A DNA stretch of 64,000 bases from Otis tarda (lineage: Eukaryota; Chordata; Aves; Otidiformes; Otididae): the NCBI GenBank assembly GCA_026413225.1, contig CM048552.1, positions 203,063,553 through 203,127,552 on the forward strand, written 5' to 3'. Below, in pieces: positions 11,744 to 23,688 of the stretch. Both the position numbers and the translations under genes were made by a program. A model generated the notes under the pieces. The model ran no database searches. It saw only the letters and a program-made list of their open reading frames with translations, and had not been told where the DNA came from. Position 1 is the first letter of the stretch, and every line of letters starts with the position of its first letter.

Positions 11744-14700
11744 AATCCTTATATTTGATCTGATGTAGCAGAAAGTCTGGGACTGAGAACAGAACTGGGA
11801 TCAGATATATCAAGCTCAGTGCTTTCCCCATTGAATCATTCTTTTTCTTTTCCAGGCATATTCAAGTTTGAAAGTTTTCCTCTACAGCGTCTCTGGGGTA
11901 TGCTTTATTTTGCAATTCACAACTCTGCTTGTGAAGTAAATACCAGTAAGTCTCACATGGAGCATATAAAACCTTTGCCTGGCAGCACATACAACAGCTT
12001 TGTTGCTCTCCTGCACTGCTCTGTCTACTTTTTCTAACCTTCACCCACCGCTTCTAGAGATGCGAGGCTAGTTTGATCTTCATCGGCATTCAATCTGTTC
12101 TCATTCTCAGCAAAGCAGGAATCACCAAGGGATGCCACCTAATGTGTGCCTTTTGTGAAAGGGACACATGCCTACTGAGGATTAAATCAAACTTGTTTAA
12201 AATCATTAAACACTTTTTCAGATGGTCCTATGACTAAATCTGTGCATGGGACTTCGCATATATGCCTCAAAGAGTTGGAATTTTATTTTTTATCTTTTTT
12301 TTTTAGTAGGGAAAAGAGTGAATCTGTTTAACATTTTAGAAATACTATAATTTACTTTGAGATTTTCTGTCATTTTACCCTTTGGTTGCTTAATGATTCA
12401 TTTAACTTTTAAGTGAAATTATTCCTTTTTTCTGTTTCCTATAGAGACTCAAAAGAAAAGGATGAAGAGCTAGCCTCTCTTTATCAAACTCTTTTTCCTT
12501 TGTACCTTTCTTTTTCTAGTGATTGATCATTCTTTTACCTTCAGACATTCCTCTGATTAATTGCTTTGGCCTGTGTCCTCCTACTGTGTATAATATTTGC
12601 ATTTAAAAAAAACCCCTAAAGTCACAATTAAGAAAAACCAGGTTTCTAAGGCTATCTTGTTTTTCTTGCATATATAAAAGATAACATAAAATGATGAGTT
12701 GCTTTGTGTTAGCATTTCATAATAGTCTGCAACATTCGTTGTTATTTTTAAATAAATTATTTAAATAATCACTCGCTTGAGGAAACACATAATAAGAAAA
12801 ATAGTATATAGAGGCTCAGACAGTGTATCACATTAAATAAGTTAAAAAATTATTGTATAATCTGCCCATTCCATACTCTGCTGCTATTCTCTGCAGAGAA
12901 TTCTTCCTTACAGTTTTCTATTTTACTATAATAAAATTATACCGGGATTCAGAATATAGACTTCTTCAGTTTGTTATTTTCCCTCCGGGGTTGTCACTCA
13001 TGTCAGTATTTTTAAATCATTGCAGACATGGTATTTGTTTATAAGTATATTTGGATATGTATGCATGGATATGTGTTTATATGCAGAAAGACAATCCTGA
13101 GAAGTACAATATTAGAGACTGAAGAAAACATAAAAGTTAAAATGATACATTCTTCCTTTTTTAATCTCACAAAGATATTCTTAAATGATGATTGGTTACA
13201 AATCTTCCTGAAAGTCATCCTGCTTATAGTTACCTCGTTGTTGACTGCAGGAAGTCACATCCTCAGCTGGCTAAATTGGCATCTCTCCGTCAGTAGCCAT
13301 AGACCTACACCAGAGGACAATCTGTCCCTGTACAAGCATAAGTCATACAAGCACTAATTTTTCATTGCCTTGAACCACTATAGTCACAGCATGTAGGAAA
13401 GCAACGATAAAGAATGAGTGAAACTCTCACTGAAATCCTAATGGCCAACGTTTGCAGATAGAAATGAGTACTCCCAGTGCATGGTTCTGCAGAATTAGGT
13501 TCAAATTAAATAGAAACAGAGAAGAGTCAAAATATACAGAACTGTAAAATAAAACCAATAAAATCCCCTGCAAAAACCCAAGATTTTATCTCCTGGAATT
13601 TGTTTGTAGACAATACTTTGGACAGATTTACCAGGAAAAGTTAGTACCTGCTTGCGTTCCTACCACGTAGCTAGGGCTCTCTTTAGTGCCTGAAAAAAGC
13701 TTTAGTCTCACTGATATGAATTCTACTAAAAAGCCTTACTGTGTTATGAATTGCATGTGTGAGTTCCTGGAGTAACAGAAGTCAGAAAAGTTTCAAAGAA
13801 ATGGTGGACTAGTGTTTTTATTTGAGTCTCCGTATCTAGCTAGGCATTTCTATTACTACCTTCCTTCGTTTCCAAAATTATCTAATTGAAATAAGGCTAA
13901 ACTCACAATCTTGAGAATCAATTTGAATAGAAACCAGGAGAAGTTTTAGCTTCAAGTGGCTTTTGATTCCACATCAAATGCCAAATTGACACCTTGGTTG
14001 AGTTTCATATTGAAGCAAAGCAAAAAAAAAAAACAAACAAACAAAACAACCAGCCCATGGAAAACAGCAATGTTGATGACCAGAAACAAATCTGAATCAG
14101 TCTATGATTTAAGTTTTGCACAAAGCTGCACATGTAAAGTTTTATTTGAAGCACTGGAATATAATTATAATTAAGACTTCAAAACATCTTTTTCATTACA
14201 TTCAGAGCTTAAATTGTGTAACTTATTTGCATTTGAGATAAAAAGAGATGCATATTTTGTATGTTGAAATTAGATTTGTAGAAGCATAAGCTCGTTCCCA
14301 ATGGCAAATACTACTAACTCCAATTCCAGTTATGAAACACTAAATTGTTTTTTAAGTGGGAGCCAGCTCTCTGAAAAGACTTTCGATATTAATCCTCTAA
14401 CGCTTATTGTTGCTTTACTTTCTGGACGTTATGTTAGAATGAATGAACTAGGAAAGTCTGAATTAAGTTTAAACTAGAATTTAGGGTTAAGAACCAGAAA
14501 TACCTGGCATGAGATTCGCAGTTTAGATTTAATAGTGTTAAAATTGTGGCTGCAATTACAGCCAGCTTTTTAAAAAAATCCTAGAGATTCCTATAGTTTA
14601 CATGAGCTTGCAAGTCTTAGACTATCTTCAATATTAAACTTCTCAATATCAAACTATTTTTGAAACTTTTCAGTGTGCTAATATTCAGAAGATAGCTGTG

Positions 14701-15011
14701 CTCACACATTATTTTTGAATTGAACAATAATAGGAACTTGTTGCACTGAACAAGAGCATTTCACATTTTGGAATCTTACCTTTGACAGGACAATCAAAAT
14801 TATAAATAAAACACCAGAAATCTAATTTCTGGCCTTGGTTTGCACTGCAATGGCAGACACAGGAACATCTGAGGAATTCAGTGGCAACCATTTAATGTAA
14901 TGTGCCAGTGTCATGCCACATGATGTAAACAGCAAGGAGGCAATAAAAAAAAATTCCTCTTATTTGACACATCCTGCAAAACTATGCTGGTATTAACCAG
15001 ATACTTTTAAG
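11744..15011. other. Non-coding stretch
   Basis: AT-rich sequence with no recognised gene. A candidate palindromic ancient repeat sits at 13255-13328. The 109-codon frame at 13028-13357 overlaps that repeat and opens with hydrophobic, low-information residues, so I do not call it a gene. Confidence 0.5.
13255..13328. repeat. Candidate ancient amniote palindromic repeat remnant
   Basis: The left arm (13261-13289) reads cctcagctgg followed by ctaaattggcatctctcc. The right arm (about 13303-13328) reads cctacaccagaggacaatct. From memory these resemble the two arms of an old amniote repeat whose arms read like 'tttacaccagctgagg' and its complement, separated by a short centre. Arm-to-arm complementarity here is imperfect, so this is a recollection-based call. 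Confidence 0.3.
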
Positions 15012-15016
15012 AATGT
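15012..15016. repeat. Target-site duplication, left copy (AATGT)
   Basis: AATGT immediately precedes the LTR's TG terminus and is repeated exactly at 15452-15456 after its CA terminus. A perfect 5-bp duplication marks retroviral-type integration and fits the ERVL (class III) habit. Confidence 0.85.
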
Positions 15017-15300
15017 TGTCTTGGTTCTGGCTAGCACAGAATTAATTTTCACCTGAGCTCGAGAGGAACTGGAGCTGATGGCACCTGTTGCTGGGGGACA
15101 CAGCTGGGATAAGTTTACCCAAATTGGCCGAAGGGCTCTTCCATGATCCTTGTGACATCATACTCAGTATATAAGTGAGGAGGGTGCTGAGGGTAGCCTC
15201 CTGCTACTTGTGAGGAAGTTAGGCATCAGGATTTGTTGTGAGTTGTTGTACTATATTTTTCTTCTGTTATTCTCTTGGGGGTTTTTTTTGTGTTGGTTTT

Positions 15301-15332
<32 letters not shown>

Positions 15333-15451
15333 CTCAACCCATGAGTTTTGCATGCTTTCCTTTATTAGTTCTCCTTCCTGTCCAACCAGAGGATGGGGGG
15401 AGTGAGTGAGAGACTGCGTAGCTTGTTCCCGAGTGGGGCTAAACTATGACA
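15017..15451 (+). mobile_element. Solo LTR, ~435 bp ERVL-like family, older copy
   Basis: It starts TGTCTTGG and ends ACTATGACA, with exact 5-bp flanking duplications. It belongs to the same family as the LTRs at 56485-56934 and 62399-62842: shared blocks include the CACCTGAGCT start region, TTTACCCAAATT, the TATA segment at 15168-15175 followed by gtgaggagggtgct, CTCAACCCA, and the terminal gagagactgcgtag. It differs from the other two by many substitutions and by an expanded T tract near 15300-15332, so it is clearly older. No proviral interior is present, so it is a product of LTR-LTR recombination. Confidence 0.9.
15168..15175 (+). promoter_or_regulatory. LTR TATA box
   Basis: TATATAAG within the solo LTR, at the same relative position in all three copies of the family. 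It is the expected core promoter of U3; whether it fires in this copy is unknown. Confidence 0.6.
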
Positions 15452-15456
15452 AATGT
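15452..15456. repeat. Target-site duplication, right copy (AATGT)
   Basis: Exact match to 15012-15016, which fixes the right LTR boundary. Confidence 0.85.
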
Positions 15457-18400
15457 GACTAACCAATTTTAAGAAAGTAAACTAGATACCATTAAACTCG
15501 ACAAGGGAGAGATCTTAAGGTCTGAAACCACACTACATTCTAATAATAATTAAAAGAAAAAAATCACACACATAAATTTTTTTGTATAAGTTTTCACTCA
15601 GGTGCATATGGCCTAGTAGGGTGTGGATATAGCTCTCTTCTGAGAGAGAAATCTCTGATCTTTCTAAGCTTTCTAGGTTATTCAGGATACTAGTAATCTC
15701 TCAGATTCACAAAGTTTCTCCTTATACAGCTCTTGACTCATAGATAAGATTAAAATAATAATATTTAAAATTAAGCATGTATATAAATGCTTTGCTGCAC
15801 CAGCCTTCTGTAAGAGCAAGGTCTCTTGCTTCTATCTGGCATCTCTGTGATAAGCTGTGCCAACGATGATGCTAATTAGGACTATGGCTGCTTCGCGGGA
15901 GGTAGGAGAGTGCATTGAAAGGCTTCAAAATTTAGTACAACAACTTGAACAAACAAATATGAATTAAACTCAATATTAACAAATATGTGCCAGTGAATTA
16001 CATGAAAGAGGAAAAAAGCCAATAAAAATGCAACTTCCAAATGTATTAATTTCCTTTCTGAGTACCCTGCCTCTCCAATGGGCCATATACAATGTACCTA
16101 CAGTAGACAAACCTGCTTCACTATGGGATACTCCAGCATTTCCATGGGCTCCTCCAGAAACATGACTGCAATAAACCTCCCTGAGCTGTGAAGCGTATGG
16201 AGTTACCTTACTGTGCGTTGCTGCTATTACGGCCATGTACTTATCCTAAAACTTTTGTCTTTTGCAAAATACTGCTGGGCCTTCTGTTACCCATTCTTTC
16301 ATAGATCTCCACACACCAGCTCTGTGCAGAGCAAAGCAGTAAATACATCCTCTTCACTAACTGCTTTTTCTATATGACATCATCAAATTTTACAGAAGTA
16401 CGGATACATGAGCTAAGCAGTGAACCTTTGCTTTGTCTTTTTTGCTTCAATGTCTAGGTGTGTGTGACTTTCTCTTTTGGATGTTGATCCACATTTAGGG
16501 GACACATGAGCAAATATGGATTGAAACAGGAGCTGGAATTCAGGTTTCACAAATGCAGGCTATCACTCAAACCATTGTATCTACAGAAACAAGAAAACTG
16601 GGAAACGCAGCACTAAAAGGCACACTTTCTGATCCTCCATCCTCAACTGACTGCCTTTCCTGGGAAAGAGAGAGCTTAGAAAGAGCTTTCCACCTCTAGG
16701 AATACTCCTTATTTTTAAGGCTGTACTGTGTAAATGTCAGTTTCACTGCCACTTCACGCTTTATTTTTACTAGACTCTCTGGTAAATGTTATCCAGTTCT
16801 GTTGGTTTATGGCAACTGAATTTCCAAATTGCTCTATAATTTCTTCTTTATAGACTTCCATGTCTGTAAAGGCTGCACATGAGAAAAGCCATTGGAAACT
16901 GAATTTTTCCTGCCATACAAGTTATTAATTACCAATACCAAAAAAATGTTATTCAACTGCCCTTGTACCTAAACATCTTCCTGAAATGTCAGTTCAATTG
17001 CTGTTTATCTTTACATCTATGAACAATTAAACCAAGATAGAATCTACAATAGTCCACAGTTCATACTGTTGTAATTTCACATTTTCATGAGGGTAAAAAG
17101 AGAAACAAGCACCCAGTCCACATGGTTTTGGTGTTCTTAAACCACAAAAATTATAATAATAAAATCTTCAGATGCAGCCATTGAAAGATTAGAGTGGAGT
17201 AATCTGTGTTGCTTCTTGGACTCATTTGAAACCTGCTTTGATCTGCTGTTGCTACAGCAGCTCCTTGCTGCTAGGACAAAAGCTAGCTAATTTCGAACTG
17301 TGATGAATACTTAAAAAATGCTGTGGTAATGGATGTATATACCTGCAAGTGATTACACTCAATCACTTTTTTGCACTGTGTCCCCTCCATGGTACAAAAC
17401 CTCTTGCCCCATTTCTAGAGCAGCATGAGATTCATAACTTCTACGGATCAGACACCAAGGGTACCATGAGACAGACACGTATTATAGAAAAAAAAGGCAT
17501 TGTAAATACCTCAAAATGTGAGTGGTTAAGCATAAGTGTACCTAGGAAAGACACCACATTGAACTGGACATTAAGTAGTAACACTTTGTTTTGTAACCCT
17601 CAGAAAAAGGGACTTTTATTTGCAAATTGACTGTGTCTTTGGAAGGGAAGTTGATAAAAGCACATGTGGAGAGATTAAAGTATATTTGCATTTGTTTAGG
17701 AAAAAGACATGTAGTTCACCTGATGAATAGGAATCTGCCCTATAGGGAAGTCTTTGAGAAGTCTGATGTTCTTGAGAATATAATTCCTACAATGAAAAAG
17801 TCCAACCTAGACTTGCCTAGACTAAGAAAACTGGGATTTTATTTTAGTTACTAGTTCTGTCTTTATATATTTTTTTAGCAAAGTGTCTTCTGAGAATATT
17901 GAAACTTATTTCAGTGGTGGGCCCAGGATGGGTGCTTTGATATAACACTATAAGAAAGCACAGAAAAAGGTTATCAATCCTATGTCTTTTCCTTTCTCTC
18001 TTTCCTGCCTCCTACCTCCTTCTGTCTTTTCTCTCTCACAGTAATGTGAAGAGCGTAACATTTTTTGAGGAAGTGAAAGGTTGTTTTTCCACCTGGTCCA
18101 TGCTTTGCCCAAATGTTTGGGAGCAACATGCTGCTTGTCTTGTCCCTTGTGTTATACCCTATACAAAGATGTGTAGAGCTAATACAGAAAGCTGTAGGGA
18201 GATATCTGTAACAACAGCATTTTCTCTCCCTGGGGAAGCCTATTCTCACTTTCTGTGGCAAGGCAGGCTTTTAAAAGTTTAGATGTCAGGTGATTTTCCT
18301 GACAGTCCTTTACATGCGTGGGAGAGGAGAGGAAAATGGTCAGAACAGTGATGAGAAGGTCCTGGAAAGTAGTAGAGAAGAAAAGAAGGGAGGGAGAGAC

Positions 18401-19757
18401 TAAAGTGTCTGAGAATGTCTGTGCTACAACTTTTCATTATCCCCTTCTCATTCATCTTTTGCTATATATTTAGAGGAATGATGGTGTATATCCTTTGAGT
18501 AGAAACAGATACCAACCAGCATGAGATTAGACAAAGACATTCAAAGAATATTTCATGGATTGTCAGTTAGAATCAGTGAGTGCTGAACTAAGTATCTGTC
18601 TAATTTGTACATCTGAACTGTACAAAGTGGTGTTACAGGGACTGAGTGAAATTCACTTGACAATTCACTTGACATACAGTTGAAAAGGTGACAGGACCTT
18701 TTTGTATTTCTAACTGGTATAATTCACTGATACATAGAAAGCACTCAACACTAAAGTCAAATAACAAATGCTATCAAGAAAAATACCAAAAAGAACCTAA
18801 ACTCAGTTTAATTGAGTTGATGAATATTTTTAATTGTTTTTTTATTAGTACAAGTTATAAATAGCATTTAAGATCTTATTTTTGAAGAAAGCAAATAATT
18901 GAAAATGATACCTGATTAGAAAAAAAAAAAAATCTAATATCTAGGTCCTTCCAAAGATCTAGTTTAAAGACCAATCTTCTGAGCTTTAAGTACGTGAAAA
19001 ACACTGGAAGAATTTATTGTTGCAACAATGGCTGATACAGAGCTTCCTAGTAGAAAGGATAACAAAGTCAATGGCAGGAGACAGATGTGCTGTTCTTCTA
19101 CAGATCACATCAAGCTAACATTTGATTATGTTTAGTAAGTTCTGTATGTTCCTTTGTATGACATATGAAGGTTTTTTCCAGTGTTAAAATACTGTTTTGA
19201 ATACCTTCCATTCTTAGCTGGTCTGTGGGCTGCTTGTTATGATACGATAGTTCTACGTGGGTTTACTGCCTTTAGCGGAATCTATGATGATTTTCCCATA
19301 GATTTGAAAAACTCTTCTTAAGTGGTAGTTGCTATTGAAGCAACGTGACAAAGTGATATACAATGAAAAGCAGACTCATGTACTGAACAAAAAGTTCTAC
19401 TACCAACTAGTGAAGCCTTGCATCCTATGGATTTGTGTCTCATGGCTGACTGCCTTTATAAATGAATGGACTTAAGCTGCCACTGGAATCCACATATTCT
19501 TAGGCATCAGAGGTTGGTGGGGTAGGGGGAAGGCGATGGCTTTATAAACATCAGCAGTACTGAATGATAGGAGTTGGTATAATTTTTGACAGTAGAAATT
19601 ACGCATGACAGAAGAACTTGAACTGAGGAATAGATTTTCTTACCTCTAATAAGGTATGAGGTCTACTTGAATCTTTCTTCAAAGCTAGGTCATTTGTAAT
19701 AGAGCTTTCCTGTACTGATTCACCAATGTCCTATGTATTGTCCTTATGCCAGACCGT
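15457..19757. other. Non-coding stretch
   Basis: No mobile element or gene recognised. Two adjoining plus-strand frames, 17349-17630 and 17627-17854, overlap by 4 nt, but neither resembles a known family. A poly-A run lies near 18920-18932. Confidence 0.5.
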
Positions 19758-20520
19758 AGAATCATAGAATCATTAGGGCTAGAAGGGACTTTTAAAGGTC
19801 ATCTAGTCTAACCCCCTCTGCAAGGAGCAGGGACATATCCAGCCAGATCAGGTGGCTCAGAGCCCCATCCAACCTGGCCTTGAATGTTTCTGGGGATGGG
19901 GCATCTACCATCTCTCTGGGCAACCTGTTCCAGTGTGCCACCACCCTCATTGTAAAAAATGTCTTCCTTATACCTAATCTAAATCTACCTTCTTTTAGTT
20001 TAAAACCATTACCCCTTGTCTTATCACAACAGGCCCTGCTAAAAAGTTTGTCTTCATCTTTTTTTATAAGCCCCCTTTAAGTACTGAAATGCTGAAATAA
20101 AGTCTACCTTCTCTTGTCCAGGCTGAACAACTCCAACTGTCTCAGCCATTCTTCACAGGAGAGGTGCTCCAGCCCTCTGATCATTTTTGTGGCCCTCCTC
20201 TGGACCCGCTGCAATGAGTCCATGTCTTTCCTGTGCTGAGGACTCCAGAGCTGGACGTATTACTCCAGGTGGGGTCTCATGAGAGCAAAGTAGAGGGGTA
20301 GAATCACCTCCCTTGACCTGCTGGCCATGCTTCTTTTGATGCAGCCCAGGATGTGGTTGGTTTTCTGGGCTGCGAGTGCACATTGTCGGCTCATGTCCAG
20401 CTATTCATGCTCCAGTAACCTGAAGTCCTTCTTGGCAAGGCTACTCTCAATCTTTTCATCCCCCAGCCTGTATTGATACTGGGGTTTGCCCTGACCTATA
20501 TCCAGGACCTTGCACTAGAC
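19758..20520 (-). mobile_element. CR1 LINE, middle-aged 5'-truncated copy
   Basis: On the minus strand it carries the end of ORF2 from the GRGQTPVSIQ-like region through the [38 protein letters not shown] block to the 3' UTR, and ends at 19758 in decayed ATTCTATG octamers. The ORF2 frame is broken near 20090-20110 by an indel. The 5' end at about 20520 stops close to the CAAGGTCCTG block. Substitution load is higher than in the 21403 and 31460 copies. Confidence 0.9.
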
Positions 20521-21402
20521 TCAATAATACAAACAACCCTAATACACAGTATGTTGCAAAGCATAGATGTACTTGAGTTTACATATCCAACATCTCAAAT
20601 TAATTGTCATAACAGAAGTCTGGAAAATTATGTAAAAATATATGACAAATAAACATATTCTTTGGTGGATTTATAACAATTCTCTAAGCACTTTTATTTC
20701 TTCATTAGGGCTGAGTACAGAAAAATCCCTTGTTCTAGTTGTATTAAAACATCTTTGCACTTTAATGATGGTTATTTTTCACACAGAATTTGAATTCTCC
20801 AAGTATGAAGGAAAATCTACATTGTTTTGAGTCAGCTATATAACTTGTGCCTCTTGGCCTTTCTCTATTGATAAAAGGCCTCTGGCACATTTTCTGTGCT
20901 GAAGAATGTAAGAAAGGGAAAATAAATACATTGAAAATGACAGGCACTTGTTTTGTTCTTTGCAGAACTGTTGTCTTTCTAAAACTAAAAGTTATTTTCT
21001 TACAAGGTCTTTGCAGTCTCCATTAATCATTTCTTTAGCTAAATCTGCCTGTTAGCATATTTCTAGCTACCATTGCATGCTCCTGTTTCTTTAAGCAGTC
21101 CATGCATTTGTTTTTGACAGCGGTTGGCCTTAAGAAAAAATCATCCATTCAAATCAATAACCATCATACAACAATTGTTGACTAAGCCAATGTCTTCTCC
21201 TTCAGAACAAAAATCCACTGGGAATAGTGTATAATTTTAAATTTACTTTTGTATCAGGACTATGTAATCTTGCTCTGTCTTTCTCCACCTTGTGGTTATT
21301 TGCTATCGTTGCAGTCAATTATTTCAGGGCACAAGCTGAACATTATTGTTTTCCTGTACATAAATCAAATATTTCCATTCAGTTATCTCTCTCCTAGCTG
21401 AT
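20521..21402. other. Non-coding gap
   Basis: AT-rich sequence between two CR1 copies. I recognise nothing in it. Confidence 0.5.
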
Positions 21403-22114
21403 ATAGAATCATAGAATCATAGAATGGTTAGAGTTGGAAGGGACCTTCAAAGGTCATCTAGTCCAACCCCCCTGCAAGAGCAGGGACATCCCTGACTAGA
21501 TCAGGTTGCTCAGAGCCTCATCCAGCCTGGCCTTGAACATTTCCAGGGATGGGGCATCCACCACCTCTCTGGGCAACCTGTTCCAGTGCTCTACAACTCT
21601 CATTGTAAAAAATTTTTTTCTAATATCTAATCTAAACCTACCTCCTTCTAATTTAAACCCATTACCCCTTGTCCTATCACAACAGGCCCTACTGAACAGC
21701 TTCTCCCCATCTTTCCTGTAGGCCCCCTTGAGGTACTGGAAGACCGCTATCAGGTCTCCCCGGAGCCTCCTCTTCTCCAGGCTGAACAGCCCCAACTCTC
21801 TCAGCCTGTCCTCATAGGAGAGGTGCTCCAGCCCTCTGATCATCTTGGTGGCCCTTCTCTGGACCTTCTCCAACTGGTCCATGTCCTTCTTGTGTTGGGG
21901 ACTCCAGAACTGGACACAGTACTCCAGGTGGGGTCTCACCAGGGCAGAGTAGAGGGGCAGAATCACCTCCCTCGACCTGCTGGCCACGCTCCTCTTGATG
22001 CAGCCCAGGATGCGGTTGGCCTTCTGGGCCACAAGGGCGCATTGCCGGCTCATGTTGAGCCTCTCGTCTACCAGCACTCCCAAGTCTTTCTCCTCAGGGC
22101 TGCTCTCAATCCAT
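21403..22114 (-). mobile_element. CR1 LINE, young 3' fragment
   Basis: It holds the last ~195 codons of ORF2 and the full 3' UTR on the minus strand, ending in ATTCTATG octamers at 21403-21424. The encoded segment differs from the same segment of the 31460-33395 copy at only four residues (R/G, V/A, K/R, L/V), so both derive from a recently active subfamily. The UTR keeps the short stem-loop text CAGGGATGTCCCTG-like (here as gcagggacatccctg on the plus strand). The 5' truncation is sharp at 22114, where a simple repeat begins. Confidence 0.95.
21496..22083 (-). pseudogene. CR1 ORF2 C-terminal fragment, frame intact
   Basis: A 195-codon uninterrupted piece of ORF2 from [12 protein letters not shown] to DEALSNLI. 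It contains the conserved post-RT blocks [60 protein letters not shown] and [13 protein letters not shown]. It lacks the reverse transcriptase and endonuclease domains because of 5' truncation, so it is dead on arrival despite the clean frame. Confidence 0.88.
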
Positions 22115-22164
22115 GAACTTTATATCTTTATATCTTTATATCTTTATGGCTGAACTTTATATCT
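22114..22164. repeat. Short tandem TATATCTT array between 14-bp direct repeats
   Basis: About three and a half copies of an 8-bp unit (tatatctt) lie at 22119-22147, flanked by two exact copies of TGAACTTTATATCT at 22114-22127 and 22151-22164. It abuts the 5' truncation point of the CR1 insertion, so it may have formed by slippage or end-filling when the element integrated. Confidence 0.7.
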
Positions 22165-23528
22165 GCCAACTTAGTTTTAATGGAATAACTTTTTCTATCT
22201 TGTTCAGGAAAAGACAAGCTGTTGATTACCATATGCTTTGAGCTTTCTGTATGATGTCAGATATACTTTGTGATGCTTTGCCTTGAGACTTGAGCTAAGA
22301 GTACCTTAAAAACTCAATGGATAATCAGAAATCAGTGGATTTAAGGTAAATTAATTTTTTTAATATTTCAAAAGAGGGGAAGAAAATTGTAATTCTGCAA
22401 TTGAATTCAAAAGACTATTCCCTCTCCACTTTTTCCAAAGTTCAAATTACAGTAGATCAACAAGAGGCCAGTTCTGATTATTACTGTGCTTAATTTTAAA
22501 GCTAAGTGCCTAATAACAGCACAGATTAAGGTGTTCTGGCTACCTCTGTAGCTCACAGGTAGTTCATCCTGTGAATTAGTCACCTGAATGCTGGGGAAGC
22601 CAACAAGTTCATCACCTAGATCACAGCTAGCACTGGCAACAGCAGTATGTCCTTAATCCCACCTGCAAGTGCAGGTGCTACATCTTCGGTTGGAAGCAGG
22701 ACTTTGTCTTCAGTTGGGATTCACACTTATTTCTGGACTCTCTTGTGTTTAAATCACAAATATATATACATTTTTTTCCCCTAGAAAAGACAGAAAAAAA
22801 AATTAAGATTGCTCATTTTATTCAGTTTATGAGCAATTAGCTGAAAAGAGTTGGAAGCCTAGCATCTATCACTCATGAGACTCTTTTCAGTTCTGAGGGA
22901 TGAAGCAGAAATCATCTCATTCCATGTGGTTAAAATGTTTTCTTGTTTCGACTTATAAACTGGAAACTTGAACTTTACTCTAGAGCCTTGTTAAAGCTTT
23001 TGGGAAAGAAAAGAGAGAACTGGAGGCCCTTCATTAATCTAATCAATACTGAATATTGAAGTATTCACAAAGTGGAGCACCTGGTCATTTTTGTCTCCCA
23101 AATGAATGCATCAACCAGTATAATGATACTCACTCTGTCTTCTGTGCCAAATGAATGTTCATTGATCCCATGTAAAGTGAAATTATTTTAGCTTAAGAAA
23201 GGAAAATGCAAAAGCACTTCCTTTCCCTAGACTGCACCTCAGTAGGGTGATTAGGGCACCCCCATAGGAAGCATATATTCCAGGACCAGAACAGCTAACC
23301 CCATAACACAGGGGCATGCTTTTCCCATCTGGTCCTGGATAAAAGCAGATCAAGGAAGGGACAGGGGATGTTCCCAGCTTTGCTTTTTTTTTGTGGAACC
23401 AAACTGCGTTGGGTATGCTCTGTGAAAGCCAACAGAAACTAGCCCTTGCTGGTGACATAGGCAGAGATTTAGAGTGTGAACTGCGACATGACTAAAGCAT
23501 GAATTAGACCTAGAGCTACTCAGGCTTG
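22165..23528. other. Non-coding gap
   Basis: No gene or repeat recognised. The minus-strand frames at 23183-23532 have no family resemblance. Confidence 0.5.
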
Positions 23529-23688
23529 CCATGATTCCCTGGAAATGTTCAAGGCCAGGCTGGATGAGGCTCTGAGCAACCTGATCTAGTCAGGGATGTC
23601 CCTGCTCCTTGCAGAAGGGTTGGACTAGACGACCTTTGAAGGTCCCTTCCAACCCTAACTATTTTATGATTCTATAATTCTATGATTC
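23529..23688 (+). mobile_element. CR1 LINE, very short 3' copy
   Basis: This contains only the last ~20 codons of ORF2 ([17 protein letters not shown] text) plus the 3' UTR and three decayed octamers ending at 23688. It is close in sequence to the young 21403 and 31460 copies. Extreme 5' truncation is typical of CR1. Confidence 0.93.

Noticed and set aside
11295..11768. 157-codon plus-strand frame rich in Pro and Leu
   Set aside because: Antisense shadow of CR1 ORF2 in the 11106-11743 copy.
13028..13357. 109-codon frame
   Set aside because: Its C-terminal half is translation of the putative palindromic repeat; the N-terminal half is low-information.
15299..15332. Long T run as possible retrocopy tail
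   Set aside because: It lies inside the solo LTR at the position of a shorter T run in the sister copies, so it is an expanded LTR homopolymer.
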